Positions 1-13,030 of a DNA stretch of 64,000 nucleotides are shown here, piece after piece. Below the pieces are notes generated by a model. It ran no database searches. It had not been told where the DNA came from and saw nothing but the letters and a program-made list of their open reading frames with translations. Numbering within the stretch: the first letter of the stretch is position 1; each line of letters begins with the position of its first letter. The translations under genes and the position numbers were made by a program. Source of the DNA: Ecdyonurus torrentis (lineage: Eukaryota > Arthropoda > Insecta > Ephemeroptera > Heptageniidae); assembly GCA_949318235.1 (NCBI GenBank), contig OX439131.1:14136434-14200433 (forward strand), given 5' to 3'.

Positions 1-575
1 TTGTTCTTACTATCTAAATTAAAATGTGAATATAAATATTAGATGTATCTTATCTCTATTTATTATTTATATTTTGCTTATTTATTAATAAAAAAAAACG
101 TAAAAAATTATTTTGTAAACATGAATTAAAAATAAATCTTAATTTCTTAACAAAATTTATTAGCGATAATGATATTCAAACAAAATACATTATAAAATTT
201 TAAGAGAGCTTTGTAAGCACTTCAAGCTTTCTATTCAATAATATATCGTATAGAAAATTATATACAAACACAAAATAAAACTAATACACACATATACACA
301 ATAACGCGACAATGCATTGATTTTTTTATATCATTATTATAACGTATAAAACAAGACAAAAAAAAAGTAAATTCTATGGCATTAATAAAGACTAAAAACC
401 TCATAATATAAACATATATACACAGGAACAAAATTTAATCCATTCATACATCCTCTTTCCTCTTTCAACCACGTATTTACAAAATTAGACACTTTTTACA
501 CGGTTATGGCTTTTTTTTTTTTTTTTTTCATTATATTATTTTTTATTTTTCCTGTATTGTTTGAGCCGAATAATA
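1..575. other. 3' flank of lipase gene, AT-rich
   Basis: No coding exon is seen here. On the minus strand this is the 3' UTR and downstream flank of the lipase gene. An AATAAA-type signal on the minus strand (542-547) lies about 30 bases after the stop codon and could be the polyadenylation signal. A poly-T run sits near 510-528. Nothing else is recognised. Confidence 0.5.
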
Positions 576-660
576 TCAGTATAAATTCTGTGGCGATGAT
601 AGACGATTAACTTTCCCTTCTTGTTGATTCTTGTTCATTAAAAAGTAAGAGCCACGAGCG
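576..660 (-). CDS. Lipase terminal exon 7 (residues 317-344)
   Basis: A TCTTTAG acceptor joins in the right phase to [16 protein letters not shown] and ends at TGA (578-576). RGSYFL matches the strand that closes the lipase domain in this family. It is too short to be found as an isolated open frame. Confidence 0.78.
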
Positions 661-1932
661 CTAAAGACATGAAATAAAATACAAAAATTAATTATAAAGA
701 AATTAATACAATACATACATTAGAGAAATTATGTTAGTATTGAATGTAATAAACTATGTTTGAAAATTTAAAGGTTATCTGATTTTGATGTATAATTAAA
801 ATTTGTTTCTCTCAAATCAAAGTCATACCTGTTTGGCACTGAGAAACCCATGGTTGTTGTCTCTGTAGGATCTCGACACTCGCCCTTTTGGAAGGATGAA
901 AGTGTGATACAGCGCATCGCGTGGTACAAGCCCTCGTGTCGCACTGTGGCAGCGTACAACTCGTAAACACGCCTGCACATTGCTAAAAAAAAAAAAAAAA
1001 AAAAATTTAATTGCAATAATTAGTAATAAGCAAATCGTTTTTTTTTTTTTTTAATCAGACTTGTATTTTAATAACAAAATCGAGTTTAAATTTCTCTATC
1101 ATATAGAGAAAGAGATGACCAATGTTGAGTTAATTAACTCATATCATCATATATATGCAACAAAAAATACTAATTATATAATAAGCTCTCACTAAATAAT
1201 CTCTATACTCACACTCTTCTCCTTATTTATTAATAAGACGAAAAAAAAAAACTGCATAGTATTATGATGATTTATATGCTGACTGTTTGAGAATTGTGTT
1301 TGTTATGATATAACTGAAATTAATGTTGAATAAAAGATAAAAATGCTTGATCGCTGTGACTTTGCGCAAATTAGAAAATCATCTTGCAAGTGACCGTGAC
1401 ATTGCATGCGCGTGTCAGACTTCCACGCTTCTATAAAAATAGAAAACAATATCATGTTTGATAATTATAATTTGCAAAACCGGTTTTTTGGATTTTCTTG
1501 ACGCTGAAAACTACATTTTTTTTCTTAATTATATAAAGCAGATATATAATATACTGTAGTATACGTAATACGTAATAATTTAACATTTCTTGTTTTTCAA
1601 CTTTATATGTCTAGGCATTATATAAATTATATAATTATAATCGGTTGAATATTTTTATTATATATTCACCACAAAATTATATGAATCAATTTGTATATAA
1701 TTACAATCCAATGTTTTAAATTTTAAACCTTAATTACAGTTATTATTTGTTTATGAAGAACCTTCACTATGTTAAAATTAAAATAATTCGTTTATTTTAG
1801 AATTTTATGTTCCAAAATTCAAAGTTTATGATGATCAAACGTGGGTGGAAAATTTAATAGATATTAGAAAGTAAACAAACTAGATTTCAAATTGCTAAAG
1901 ATCATAGATGGGAAATTTGCATGGAGATTCTT

Positions 1933-1983
<51 letters not shown>

Positions 1984-3532
1984 ACGTATTTGGGTAATTA
2001 AGTGTCACCACACTGTCTCATATTGATCATATGACTACCATTGTGAGAAAAAAAGTTTTTATTTGATATTTGTTGAATTATAATTTTTAGCAATGACAAA
2101 AGTATTGCGTATAGAATGGACGGGGGAAATCGAGGGACTGTATTACTGTATATTTTACGTTTTGGAAAAAAACATCAGTATTATTATATCAATCATGGTT
2201 TATAGTTAGACAGAATCAGTTTATTTATTTAATTAAATATAATGACCTCGGTGTTCTCCAGCTCATAATTCAAGTTTAATAAATTTTTCATTTCATTCGT
2301 GTTTTAGTATATTTTCAAAATCAATATGTTAAAAATTACACTTCAAACATGTTATTTTTTTTTCTGGAGCAAAGGTGAACATAATAATAATAATAAAAAA
2401 AAGCACATATATTTATCAATCACTCTTGGTTGACATGTATGGTGGCAGAGAAATTTTTTAAGGCGTCTACATTCACTTCAAGTCTGTAAATATGGTACAA
2501 CAATACACGTAGTACGCATGTAAGGAGAAACTATCAAAATACCTAGTCTATTTCATCATCTCAAATGTAATTTATAGTAAGAGATATTTTTTTCTAACAG
2601 CTTTCGATATAGTATAAAAAAAAATATATTTTCTCATATCTCGATTAGATAAGTTTTTTCTAAACTCTAGTATTTAATAAGTATAATACGTATTTATGCT
2701 ATAGCATAAATTCATATATGAATACTTTCTAAAACAAAAGTATAAAGGTTATAGCCTTGAAACAAAATAACGTTAAGGTGATTTACCTTTCGAGAAGAGC
2801 GGATGATTTCTAGTGACCAGTGACCTAGCAGCACATCCCGACTGAGATTTACGGTTCACAAAGAATTCAGCGTGACCGTAATGTGCTTTAGCGACGTAAT
2901 CTGAGTGTATTACGTCAACAAAAGTGGCATCTCCAGGATCAAGTCGACGATAAACTGGTGTAGATACTCCAAAACTTGGCATTACAGGATCTAGAGCTAA
3001 AAATAATAATAATAATAATGTTGTATTAATTTGGTTATATATGAAATTATAATTTTGCATAAATTTGAGTTGCAGAAAAAAAGTTTTGAATGTACATACA
3101 TTAAAAATTTTAAAAGATATTTTCATGAGTTTGATTACAGTAATTTTCAATAATTACATAATTAACTTATGATTGATGATGAATAATAACAATAATTATA
3201 TTATAATAATTAACATTAAATGTTAAGCTATCATCTGTAAAATCTAAAGAACAAAAATCTTATTTAAAAGTAATAAAATGCCGTTGTTTCATTACATAAA
3301 AGTTAACGCTAAAAAGAAAAAAAGAAGTAAATTTCCCTACTAAATTTTATTATAATATATTACGTGTTTCTTTTTCTTAATATATGAAATCAAATTATCC
3401 ATATTAGTCAGAATTCATTTGTGAGTATTCTCTCCTATAATATTATAATCTTCTAAATTTATTGACCACTTAGTAAATCATAATGTTGAAGACTCTCACT
3501 TTAAGAAGAAAAAAAAAACTTTCTTTTCGTGC

Positions 3533-3563
<31 letters not shown>

Positions 3564-4334
3564 GCAAGTAATTTTATAGCACCTAGCTTCAACAAAACCA
3601 CCTTATTAGTCCCAAACTATACTTTGCATTGTTTGTTTAGAAATTAGCTTATATAAAGAATAAAATAATAATTAGCGTGAAAAACGCGTGTTTTGTAATT
3701 GTACGCATTTGAAAAGTAAGTTTCAAATGGTAAGTTTCCTGTCTCAGGTGTTTGTTAATGTGATTATTACAAAAAGGAGAAGCTATAATGGAGATTTCAA
3801 AATTCATTTTCACACACTAATGTAAAAATAACACTTTATATTTTACTATATATAGAAGAGAGAACATAAAAATTATTAATTAATTTAGGAAAGTACTTTA
3901 TTAATCATTTTTTCTAATTTTACTTTCATATATAATAATTTTTAATTAATTGTTATTTTTCTTTAACAATTTTACAACTTTAAAATAGATAGAACTTTAC
4001 ATACTATTGTGCGTTTAATTCGTTGAAAGTTGATCATATAAAGTGCCGTAGGAAAGTTATAAAACAAGTAGTGTCAGTATAAGAAATACGCCTTATTGTC
4101 AAATTGCAATTTTACTTTTAGTAATTGATGATGGACCTTAGAGAAAGGTGTTTGTTTTTTTAGAGAGAGAGAGAGAGAGAAGCAATGAGAAAAAAAAGTG
4201 ACCTTATACGAATTGTCTCTCGTTTTGCGTTGACCTGCTATTGTGCTAAATTGTTGAACATTTGGCACGTACTGGGTACAGTATCCCAACTAATGAATTG
4301 ATTTCAGCAATAGAAGTACTTTTTTATGCTTTCG

Positions 4335-4369
<35 letters not shown>

Positions 4370-4495
4370 ATACGCATGTGGTTTTATTATTTCGTTTCGT
4401 CACGTACTGTGGGTACATACGTGTCTAAAAAAATGACATGTATATACTTGCAACATAAAAATATATTGGAAATTTTCGTAATTCATAATTTAGAG

Positions 4496-4561
<66 letters not shown>

Positions 4562-7500
4562 AATTTGCTTAAATTACAGATTAAAATATTTTTAGCAAGT
4601 CAATTGTTCTAAAAGATAAAAAAAATACAAAATTTAATAATAATTATAATATACTAATATACCTCATAATTAAATAATATTAATAAATTATTTTTTTTTA
4701 TTTATTTTTCTACGTTGTAATAAGTAAACAAAATTAAGAAGGATAATTCTTTTTTCCAAATATTTTCTTATTATATTATATGAATTTTGTTTTTAGTATT
4801 TTTACTTTTATTACTTTTATGCATCATGTTATAGTTTTATTTTTTTTTTCCAAGTTTACCTCGTTCAACATGGTATGACGATATCACATAAAATAATCAC
4901 AACGTGCAGTAGATTCCTATTTTACATTCACATCGTGCTCCCGTAAATTGCTCAACAATAGCATAATATTTTGTATTATACATTGTTTAAAATTTAAAGT
5001 TTCCATGTGATATTTTATTCCTTTTTGTTTGATATACAGTAACAATTTTTAACATAACTCTTTTCTCATAAAGAAGCAGATAAAAAATATACTCTAAATT
5101 AATATGACTCAAGTAAATCATTAAAAACAATGCAACTTTTTTTTTTTTTTTTTTTTTTTTAGAAATGTAAAGACCTGTAATAATAATTAAATAAAATTAT
5201 TTAATATAACTCAAATCATGAGAACTATAAACTTATAGTATTTTTGTTTCTATTGTTTTATGCATATTTTCCTTAAAATGACTTTAAAATTTATTTACCC
5301 TTGGGATAAATAGTTGTAGAAACAAACTTGCAGGTTTCTTAAGATTTTAAGTGTGTAGTTTCGATGTTTACAACGTAGTGAAGAAAAAAAATCTGAAATA
5401 TATAATTATCCAACTACAAGTACTAACATAATGTATTACACGACAAGTACCAGACTGTGTAATATAGGAAATTGAATTTTAGATTTACATGATGTGAAAG
5501 TTTTTATAACATTATTAAAAATATAATCTATAGCATATATGACTGTTTCTATGATATGTATAAACAAAATAGTTATAAGTTAAATAAAACTCAATATATG
5601 TGTTAATAGATTATACTATAGCTAGAAATCATAGACGTGAATTTGAAATTTGGAAAATAGAAAAAAAGTGAAAGCCTTCTCAAAGTGGGATGCAGGATTT
5701 TTTTTATAACTATATATTATTATTTTGTCTATTTTTTTCTAGGAAATGTTATCAAAAGACGCTTAAGGCTTATTTAGTCTATGTGGTCAATTTTCTAATC
5801 ATATGATGGATCTAGTATAAGATTTTACTAGAGAAGAAAAAGTTTAATATTGTTAGGCGAGTTATAAAATATATAGCTAGGTCTATAAATATTATGAATG
5901 AATAGAAATATCAGCTAGAATTGATTGGATAAAAATCTATATTAACTGCAATTTAATAAAATTAATTATATGTTTCTAAATATATAATTAATTGATAATG
6001 TTAAATAATTTGAAATGAATATTTATAATTTTATACTTTCTTTTGACTGCGGCTATCGCATTAATCGTTACTTCAGAGTCATACTTACTTACGCAAACGG
6101 AAATTTTGTGAAAGACTTTAGAGGAGGAAAAAAAATTAGTAGTTTGTATATAATTAATAAAATTTTAGTTTTTATTGGATTGACACTTATTCATTTAATT
6201 TATTCATACACCGGACCTCTTCGATTAATTATCTACTTCTCTCTTTCTCGACAAGCGGGCATACTTCAAAATAGTAAGTATAAGTACTTTTACTTTTTTT
6301 TTTTTTTTTTTTAAATTTGAGCATATGAAATTATTTATTAGTAAATTTATGTGCAGTTATCATTGTTTATAACTTTCGATTATATTAAATTTATTGAAGT
6401 ATAAAAGTTTTACTATATACTTATAAAATTAGGATCTAATTTTTAGACTATATATATAATATTTATCCTTTTATCTATAAGGATAATTTGATATAAACTT
6501 AATGTTTCCTATTATATGTTTCATAGTCACAAAAAGTATTATCTAATATCTAAAAAAAAAAAAAAAAAAAAAAAAAATCTTCAAAGTTTTGTAAATTTTC
6601 AAAGGCTAATGCACTCGCGATCATTATTACAACGCACGTGACTTTATATTTGTTCGTGTAACGCACGAATAACAATGCTTAAGTGTACATTTATAGAGAT
6701 TGTATGAATTTGTTGAATTTTTGTTTTCTTCTTACATTTACGTTAACCGTTGACAAAAATTAGTGTATTATAATGTAATACTTACTTCTGATGATACCTG
6801 ATGGACTGATACTCAAAGTTATTAATCATTTTGAAGCAGAGTCATTGTAATTTTATGCAAAGAAAAACTAGTAATAATAATATAACAAAACACCCAAAAA
6901 AGAGGTGCATTAATTACTTCTGTTACGAATCCAAACTTATTTAAGATAATCACTTTGGGGTTGAGTAGCTAAAATATTTATTTAATAGCAAAATTATTAA
7001 CAATATAGAGCTATTTTAACTTAAAATAGCTTAAAAAAACTTAAAACAACTGAAAATAACTACTGTTAATAATTTGCTAAAATGTATTATTTTATAGCTA
7101 CTCATAATAACTCAAAAGTGATTATCTTAAATAAATTAGGATTCGTAACTGAAGTAATGCACCCTTTTTTAGCGTGAATTGTCGACACGAGATTTCATTC
7201 AGCTGCTGTGAAATAAATATTTTGTGGAACAAAAATGTGACTCACCTGTAATCCTTGGCACCCTGACGTATGTAGTACTGTTGGCCGCCACTCCCGCAAT
7301 GTGAGCACCCAAGTTGTGACCAATGAGATGTAGATTCTCCAGGGGTCCTGTCTTTTTAGCTAGGAAGTCAAGGAAGCGAGCCAGGTACTCGCCCACGGGT
7401 ACCACGTTCTTCACCGCTGTTTGATACCACGGGCCTGCAGATAACTCTCGCCAACCCATTACTATGAAATTATGACCTCCGCGCGCCGCAAACGCTGATA

Positions 7501-7574
7501 AAAATAAATTAATATATTATAATAATAAGTAAAATTCACATCAGTGCTATGTCTTATTACACTGCCCACTCTGA

Positions 7575-7609
<35 letters not shown>

Positions 7610-8130
7610 GCTGTAAATTTAAACCGGTTCGAGCACCCGCCCGGGCCAAAATCTTCGGGTGCTCGTCTTTTTGAAAATGGTAAACCCGGGTTTCGAGCTT
7701 TTAGCTCGAAAACGACCTTTTTTTGAGTTGAACTCGTGAATGGCTCGCGAAAAAAACGAGCTTTTGAAAATAATTCGAGCTAAAGCACAATTTTTGAACA
7801 AAGCAAAGAAAAAAATGTTTGCAATTTTTGTTTAAATTTGCATTTTTAGTATGCTATGTGGCAAAATAAGCTGTTTAAAATATTTTTCAAATTTATTTTA
7901 TTTTATTTATGACTTTTATCCTTCAAAAACAATTTTTTCATAATGAAAATCGAGCTTTTTTCTACATAGGCTCGAAGGCTTGTTTTTAAACATTGGTTCA
8001 AAATTCGAGCTTTCCGAGCTTTGGCTCGTTTTTCGAGTTTAAGCTCGATTTCAAGCTAAACCCGGGTTTCAAGTCAAACCGGGTTAAAAAATGTCAGCCC
8101 GGGCTAAAAATATTTCGAGTTTTTTACAGC

Positions 8131-8229
<99 letters not shown>

Positions 8230-11200
8230 TATACATATATATACATATATATATTATTATTATTATTTTAAACACACAATTTTTACAAAATCCAACCAAG
8301 GCATAGTCTTATCGGTTGGTTCATAATATTTTATACACAATGCATTAAATAATTACATTACTACTATATAGTCATGAAAATTATTTTATATTTCAAGTTT
8401 AAATAAAAATAATTGATAAAAAAAGACATAAGTATTTTCTTATTTTGAAAATTTTAATTTGAAATGGGAAATATATATATATATATATACCTTGTAGGTA
8501 CAGTTAATTATAAGTTTGGTTGAATTTTTTGTACTAAAAAAAAAAATTAAATCTATGTAAAACTATATATCAGCTAGTGGAGCAGCTATTTCGTATCTAC
8601 TGCACATTATAATGACCACTTTTTTGCTGCTTTTTATAATGATTATTACATTATATATATTTTTTATATCTTATAGCACGTGGGCTAATTTAAAAACCTT
8701 TAATATATTTTACAAAGAACACCCAATCAAATTGTTGTTAACAATTAATTCAAATCAAGTTCCTCATTCATACTTCGTATAGAGTTTTAATTGCTTAGAA
8801 AAAGTTCCTCGATTAAAAAAGAGAGCTATTAAATTTAAATTCTCTTATAGGTGTCGTCATATAATAAAATCTTTTCAAATAATTTTTGAACAGCATACAA
8901 ATATGTAAGCGATAATAATTATAAGTATTAATTATTTCATGTATGTTACTTTCCCCAATAACAATGCTTTTTTTTTTCTATATCTATAATTGCAAATACA
9001 AATAACGAGGATATTTTTTTAAGTGCCTGCGGCTGTAACGCTCTTTGTGATCAAAAAATGATAAGTGCTGCAACATAAAGAAAAAAAAAAAAAAAAAAAA
9101 AAGTTTCAAAGTTCAATAGGAGAAATTTAGAGCGGAGAAATGAAAAGATTCTCAAAACATTTTTTTAAGTTAAAATATAAAGAAAATTTAGCAATGTAAA
9201 TATTATATTATGTATATTTATACTAGTATATTATTATTATATTATTTTTTTTTATAGTTGTGGCTGAAAAGAGATGGTGAAACTAAATTAATATTGTTAA
9301 AAATTGTATATAAGATCAAATATAATAAATATCTTGCGTAAAAAGCATGTAATAATTGCTAAATAAGTATTCAAGGAAAAAAAAAATAGACCAAAGAGTT
9401 TGACAGCACAAGTTTTATCTGAAATATAATATCGAAATAATATTTCATAATTTAAAATATATATTTGGAGCTATATGAAAATTTCAAGACTATTTTGCAA
9501 GGTTATTGACGCGACATTGCGCAGTTGTGCAAATTAATTAATTCGTATTTTAGTGTTGTAATTATAATGATTATAAATTTATATTTATTATGAATTACAT
9601 TATAGATTTAATATAACTGCAGAAATATGAAAGTGAATTTAAAATAAAAAGTAAATAAAAGTATTTAAATTAAGAGACGTCAGTTGTATAGTTAAATCAT
9701 CCCTAATTAGCTTTCGCTGAAAACAAAATAATTGCTTGAAGTTTCATTGTTAATTAATGCATAATTAAGTCAATTATCAAATAACTAGACCAAAACGAAA
9801 TAATTTTGATATTATGTGTGTTTATTTTAGGAAGAAAAAAAAAAAATAATATCTCACTGAAAACGAAAGTACGTATTTTATTAATCATCTTATAAGAAAA
9901 GAAAATCTTTCCGATGAGTTTCCGACCTGTGAACTTGTTTTTATGAAATACAAAATCAAGAGTTACAAAATATATAATGTATCAAATTTTGCAAGTGAAC
10001 GTTAGTATAGAATACAAATTATATATCTGTCACATTTTTTTATGGACTATATATTGTAGTCTCTAATGTCAAATATTAATTTCTAAAGATTTGTTACATT
10101 ATAATTGCTAATTTTAGTTTTGCAGAAAATAAGTCATGATTATGTAAATTTTATAGCTCTACTACAGGCAATATATTTCTAGTCAAAATTTGAATTAATG
10201 ATTATTTGTATGCAATTTTTTAACTCTCAATAGCGCGTTTAAGGTATATAATATAATTATGATGATAATTTCATTTCGAATGAAGATTATCGGTTTAGCG
10301 CGCGGGGAGACGCGGGGAAAGCTAAGGGTCTTCTAATTTAACATTACGTTTATGCATGGGGAAAAACACTTTTTTTTCTTTTTTTTTTTTTTTTTTTTTT
10401 GCGATTTTTGCGATTTTTGGGAAAACTCCTCCACGTATTTTGGAGAAATTTAAAGGAGAAATACTAGCCATACTTTTACGTATTTTAAGCCATAGAAATT
10501 TTTTAAGAATTTTTTAAATCGATAATCTCCATTATACGGTGACGATACCATAGGATTTTAAGCTTACCTTTCTTAATAGTGTTCACCTCGTGTGTTTCCG
10601 GTCCTCCTAAATATCCATGAATGTAAACAATAGTCGGCAACGTATGATCAAATCCGGACCGTTGTAATGATTTGACGTCCGCTACTGCCAAAGAATGGTA
10701 TCGATCTATATCATGCCTGTATAATCACAGAATTTTTTTTTTAAAACACATAAACAAATAAGTAAATTATTAATTAATTATATTAAAATATATAAATATA
10801 TATTAATTACCCTTTATATAAATTAAAAAATACATCGTTCCGAGGTATTATATCCGGACAAGGATGTCCTACCCCTCTTTGTGTTGGTACAATTTGAAAC
10901 CAAGCTCCGTCAATGATGCGGCCTGGGGGTCCTGAAAAAAAAATACAAATCGAAGATACCTATTTATGAACTCATGATTGTGATAATATGTTTTGCCATT
11001 TAAATGCAACCCGAAATTCTGTCATAAGAATATAACTTCGCAAATTTAGCGCAAGTTTTTGAATGTTAAAATTTACTATATCACAATCGTGTGTACTAAA
11101 ATCAAACACGCAAACAATCAAACGCATATAAAATCCAATTTAAAAAAAAAAAATCTTTCAATATCTTCTCATTATAATACTTAAATGGGAACTTAGTTGG

Positions 11201-12854
11201 GAAATGTTAAGATTATGCCTTACGCCAATTTTATGAACAGCATAATTATATAGCTTATTAAATTATTATTATTATTATACGAGCGACGGTGGTTGCATGC
11301 ATTCTTTAAGTCGACGCCATATGTGAGCATTAAATAACATGGGATGGGAAAATGGCACATTTTTTAATAATTATTATAGCAATATTTTTGAGAGCATTGA
11401 TAGTTTAACAGGTTGAATTAGGTTTTCAAGTATATGCATAATAAAAATAATAATAACAAATAAAAATTATAAACTAATTAAAACAAACAAACTAGTTTTT
11501 CCAATGCTTAGCAATGTTATTCATTGCTTCTGTATGGCGTAGAAGCGCATTCAGTATGACGTCATGCGCACATCCTATATAAACAGTTTTATTTCCCACC
11601 TCACACTTTGTGTTTCAGATTGATAAAAACTTAACGCATTATAGTACGATTGAGAATAGCAAGATAATATGCTAAAGAGATGCAAGGCAATGATAGTTCT
11701 GACTAACGCTCCAGTAAAGATCATTATACTGTTCATTAATGTACGTATATTTTAATTAAGGATTTGAAGAACTGTTTCTTTAATTATATTTACTAAAGAA
11801 AGGTTGAAGTTGAAGATATAATTTAGTGATAAGCATCGGTCATCGGAGCTTAAACTATAATTATACGTGAGCGGAAGTTGAGAAAGTGTTTGATATGGTC
11901 TAAAATTAAAGGGACTATGTGAAGAAGTTTATAATAGAGTGTATAAATAAAGAAAAAAATAACTATAAGTTGCAATGAAAATTAGATTTCCACATACAAT
12001 TTAAAATCATTAAATTGCTAAATATATAACCACATTATTTTATTTGGGGGAAAAAATCATGGTTTTATATCTATTACTTTTTTGTTTCTGTTTTAGCTCT
12101 ATACTGTATGGTCAATTCAATTGAATAATAAATTAATAAACTATATACAAAAGATAAATAACGCAAAACGATTTATTCACTTTATTTATAAATAATATGT
12201 ATATAGCTAAAAGGTGAACTTAATATAACAAAAACATCCTTTCAAGTACTTATAGCACGGTATATACCCACACAATTAGAAATTATAATTCATAACTTGT
12301 ATAGCTCTTTGTTCAGTAAAATACATAACATGTGAAAAAGTCTGTATTTTTTTAAGTAGTTTTAAAATTGAAACGCTCATACACTTACATTACATATAAA
12401 CCCTTCAATACTGTTGTGTTCTATATAAATAATTTTTTTTTGCTATAAATAAACTAAAATTTTCTAGATTCTATAAGTTTATATATAATTTCTCAACAAA
12501 AAAATATAATAATAATAATAATACAATTTTTACGATAATTTTTAAAAAAAATATATGAGTTAATAATCTTGTCGTTTTAATTAATTAATAATATTGTAAG
12601 TATACAATATATTAATTAAAGAATAAGACATAACGTAATTTTTATAAGAATGAAGATTATCCGCGCGGGTATATCACGCGGGCTTAATACCTAATACTCT
12701 TAATAATTTTATATTGTTATAAATACAAAAATATTAATTATTATTGTTTTTTTTTTTTTTGAAAAACATAAATAAATTTTGCCTTACCATCGGGAGCTCC
12801 TCCGAAGGCACAGAGCACTGCTGCAGCAAATTCAAGAGGTGGAATTAGTGTCAT
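576..12854 (-). CDS. Lipase-family protein (pancreatic lipase type), probably catalytically inactive; 7 exons
   Basis: I join seven exons into a 344-residue protein: 12854-12788, 10931-10811, 10716-10568, 7494-7246, 2996-2787, 982-829 and 660-576. Every junction is GT-AG and keeps one frame. Family features in order: a short hydrophobic N-terminus that may be a signal peptide (about residues 1-19), CPDI (47-50), the oxyanion-strand motif IVYIHGY, the nucleophile elbow LIGHNLGAH (N173 where the family has Ser), the Asp box ITALDP (D198), [14 protein letters not shown], then [11 protein letters not shown] where the family has C-[NS]-H-x-R, so the catalytic His is absent (C268 in the ungapped alignment). 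The C-terminus has MGFSVP and RGSYFL, typical of the family. The start is secure: an in-frame TAA lies two codons upstream. Active members hydrolyse acylglycerols or phospholipids outside the cell; this one has lost two of three triad residues, so a lipid-binding or carrier role is inferred, as for dipteran yolk proteins. Fold assignment is firm; function is unknown. Confidence 0.9.
829..982 (-). CDS. Lipase exon 6 (residues 266-316), catalytic His missing
   Basis: Begins [14 protein letters not shown], aligning with the family's C-N/S-H-x-R-x-Y motif, so the His position is C268 (or R270 if the cysteines are aligned). It continues with [14 protein letters not shown] and MGFSVPN. A pure poly-pyrimidine tract on the sense strand precedes its acceptor; the donor is GTATGA. 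Confidence 0.88.
1935..1981. repeat. (TC)n microsatellite
   Basis: Uninterrupted CT/TC dinucleotide tract in lipase intron 5. Confidence 0.95.
2787..2996 (-). CDS. Lipase exon 5 with catalytic Asp box (residues 196-265)
   Basis: Completes ITALDP with D198, then [15 protein letters not shown] and the GHAEFFVN strand, then C250 at the start of the lid or surface loop. Acceptor TTTTAG, donor GTAAAT. Confidence 0.92.
4499..4560. repeat. Compound (GT)n(GA)n microsatellite
   Basis: About 40 bases of GT followed directly by about 22 bases of GA, in lipase intron 4. A 29-base or longer poly-A run lies upstream near 4337-4367. Confidence 0.95.
6896..7170. repeat. Foldback/MITE-like inverted repeat in lipase intron 4
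   Basis: The left arm has AAAAAAGAGGTGCATTA, then GTTACGAATCC and TTTAAGATAATCACTTT. The right arm carries the reverse complement of the same blocks in mirror order (ending at the T run 7165-7170). Arms are roughly 75 bases with small indels, around an AT-rich centre. No coding capacity. It ends 76 bases from the exon 4 donor. Confidence 0.85.
7246..7494 (-). CDS. Lipase exon 4 with altered nucleophile elbow (residues 113-195)
   Basis: Encodes [19 protein letters not shown] and then [19 protein letters not shown]. The GxSxG serine is replaced by Asn173 (codon AAC at 7315-7313). The frame is otherwise intact, with a TTATCAG acceptor and GTGAGT donor. Confidence 0.93.
7605..8135. mobile_element. 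Non-autonomous DNA element (hAT-like MITE candidate)
   Basis: Termini are TTAGAGCTGTAAA (7605-7617) and its exact reverse complement (8123-8135). Subterminal regions on both sides are rich in CGAGC, CCCGGG and CCGGTT motifs in inverted orientation. The interior has no transposase frame. Both ends abut (AT)n arrays, so a target duplication cannot be read. The GC-rich subterminal style and GAGCTGTAA end recall small hAT elements, but the superfamily is inferred. Confidence 0.7.
8135..8256. repeat. (AT)n microsatellite
   Basis: Long AT tract (about 88 bases pure, then imperfect with CATATATATA units) directly abutting the MITE end. A shorter (TA)n lies on its other side at 7577-7605. Confidence 0.95.
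10568..10716 (-). CDS. Lipase exon 3 (residues 63-112)
   Basis: Encodes [20 protein letters not shown], the beta strand and HG oxyanion-hole turn of alpha/beta-hydrolase lipases. Acceptor ATACAG, donor GTAAGC. Confidence 0.9.
10811..10931 (-). CDS. Lipase exon 2 (residues 23-62)
   Basis: A TTTTCAG acceptor is followed by a frame encoding [13 protein letters not shown] and then [15 protein letters not shown], the usual start of the mature lipase domain. The donor is GTAATT. It enters in phase 1 and leaves in phase 2. Confidence 0.88.
11283..11579. mobile_element. Dispersed inverted-repeat element, copy A
   Basis: Located in lipase intron 1. It shares collinear blocks with 59851-60161: AAGTCGACG, TAAATAACAT, GGAAAATGGCACATTTT, GAGAGCATTGAT, GGTTGAATTAG, GCAATGTTATTCATTGCT, ATGACGTCATGCG. 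Ends are imperfect inverted repeats (GACGCCAT / ATGACGTC side). No coding capacity. It is a MITE-like family with at least two copies in this window. Confidence 0.8.
12788..12854 (-). CDS. Lipase exon 1 (residues 1-22)
   Basis: Starts at ATG 12854-12852, preceded by in-frame TAA AAA. It encodes a short hydrophobic leader ([13 protein letters not shown]) that could be a signal peptide. It ends in phase 1 at a GTAAGG donor. Confidence 0.85.
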
Positions 12855-13030
12855 TTTTTAAACCATAAAATGTACTGATTAATAAAACATAAACCACACG
12901 AAACACTGAGAAAATTTTGGTCCGCACTGCTCAACGTTGTGTTGTAGAAAGGGAGAGCGATAAAGTTTTGAAGCGGATTTGACTCCGCCGCGAGATTTTG
13001 GCCCACCACCACTTCAGCTCTGCACCTCTT
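12855..13030 (-). promoter_or_regulatory. Probable 5' UTR/promoter of lipase gene
   Basis: The stretch just upstream of the lipase start is GC-richer (about 12950-13030) than the AT-rich surroundings and has no coding potential. I infer 5' UTR plus core promoter. No TATA box or initiator could be chosen with confidence. Confidence 0.35.

Noticed and set aside
7544..7801. Short frames near 7.6 kb on both strands
   Set aside because: They lie in the GC-rich arms of the MITE and match no protein family.
10278..12690. Shared GAATGAAGATTATC words at about 10278 and 12648
   Set aside because: Match is too short to call a repeat family.
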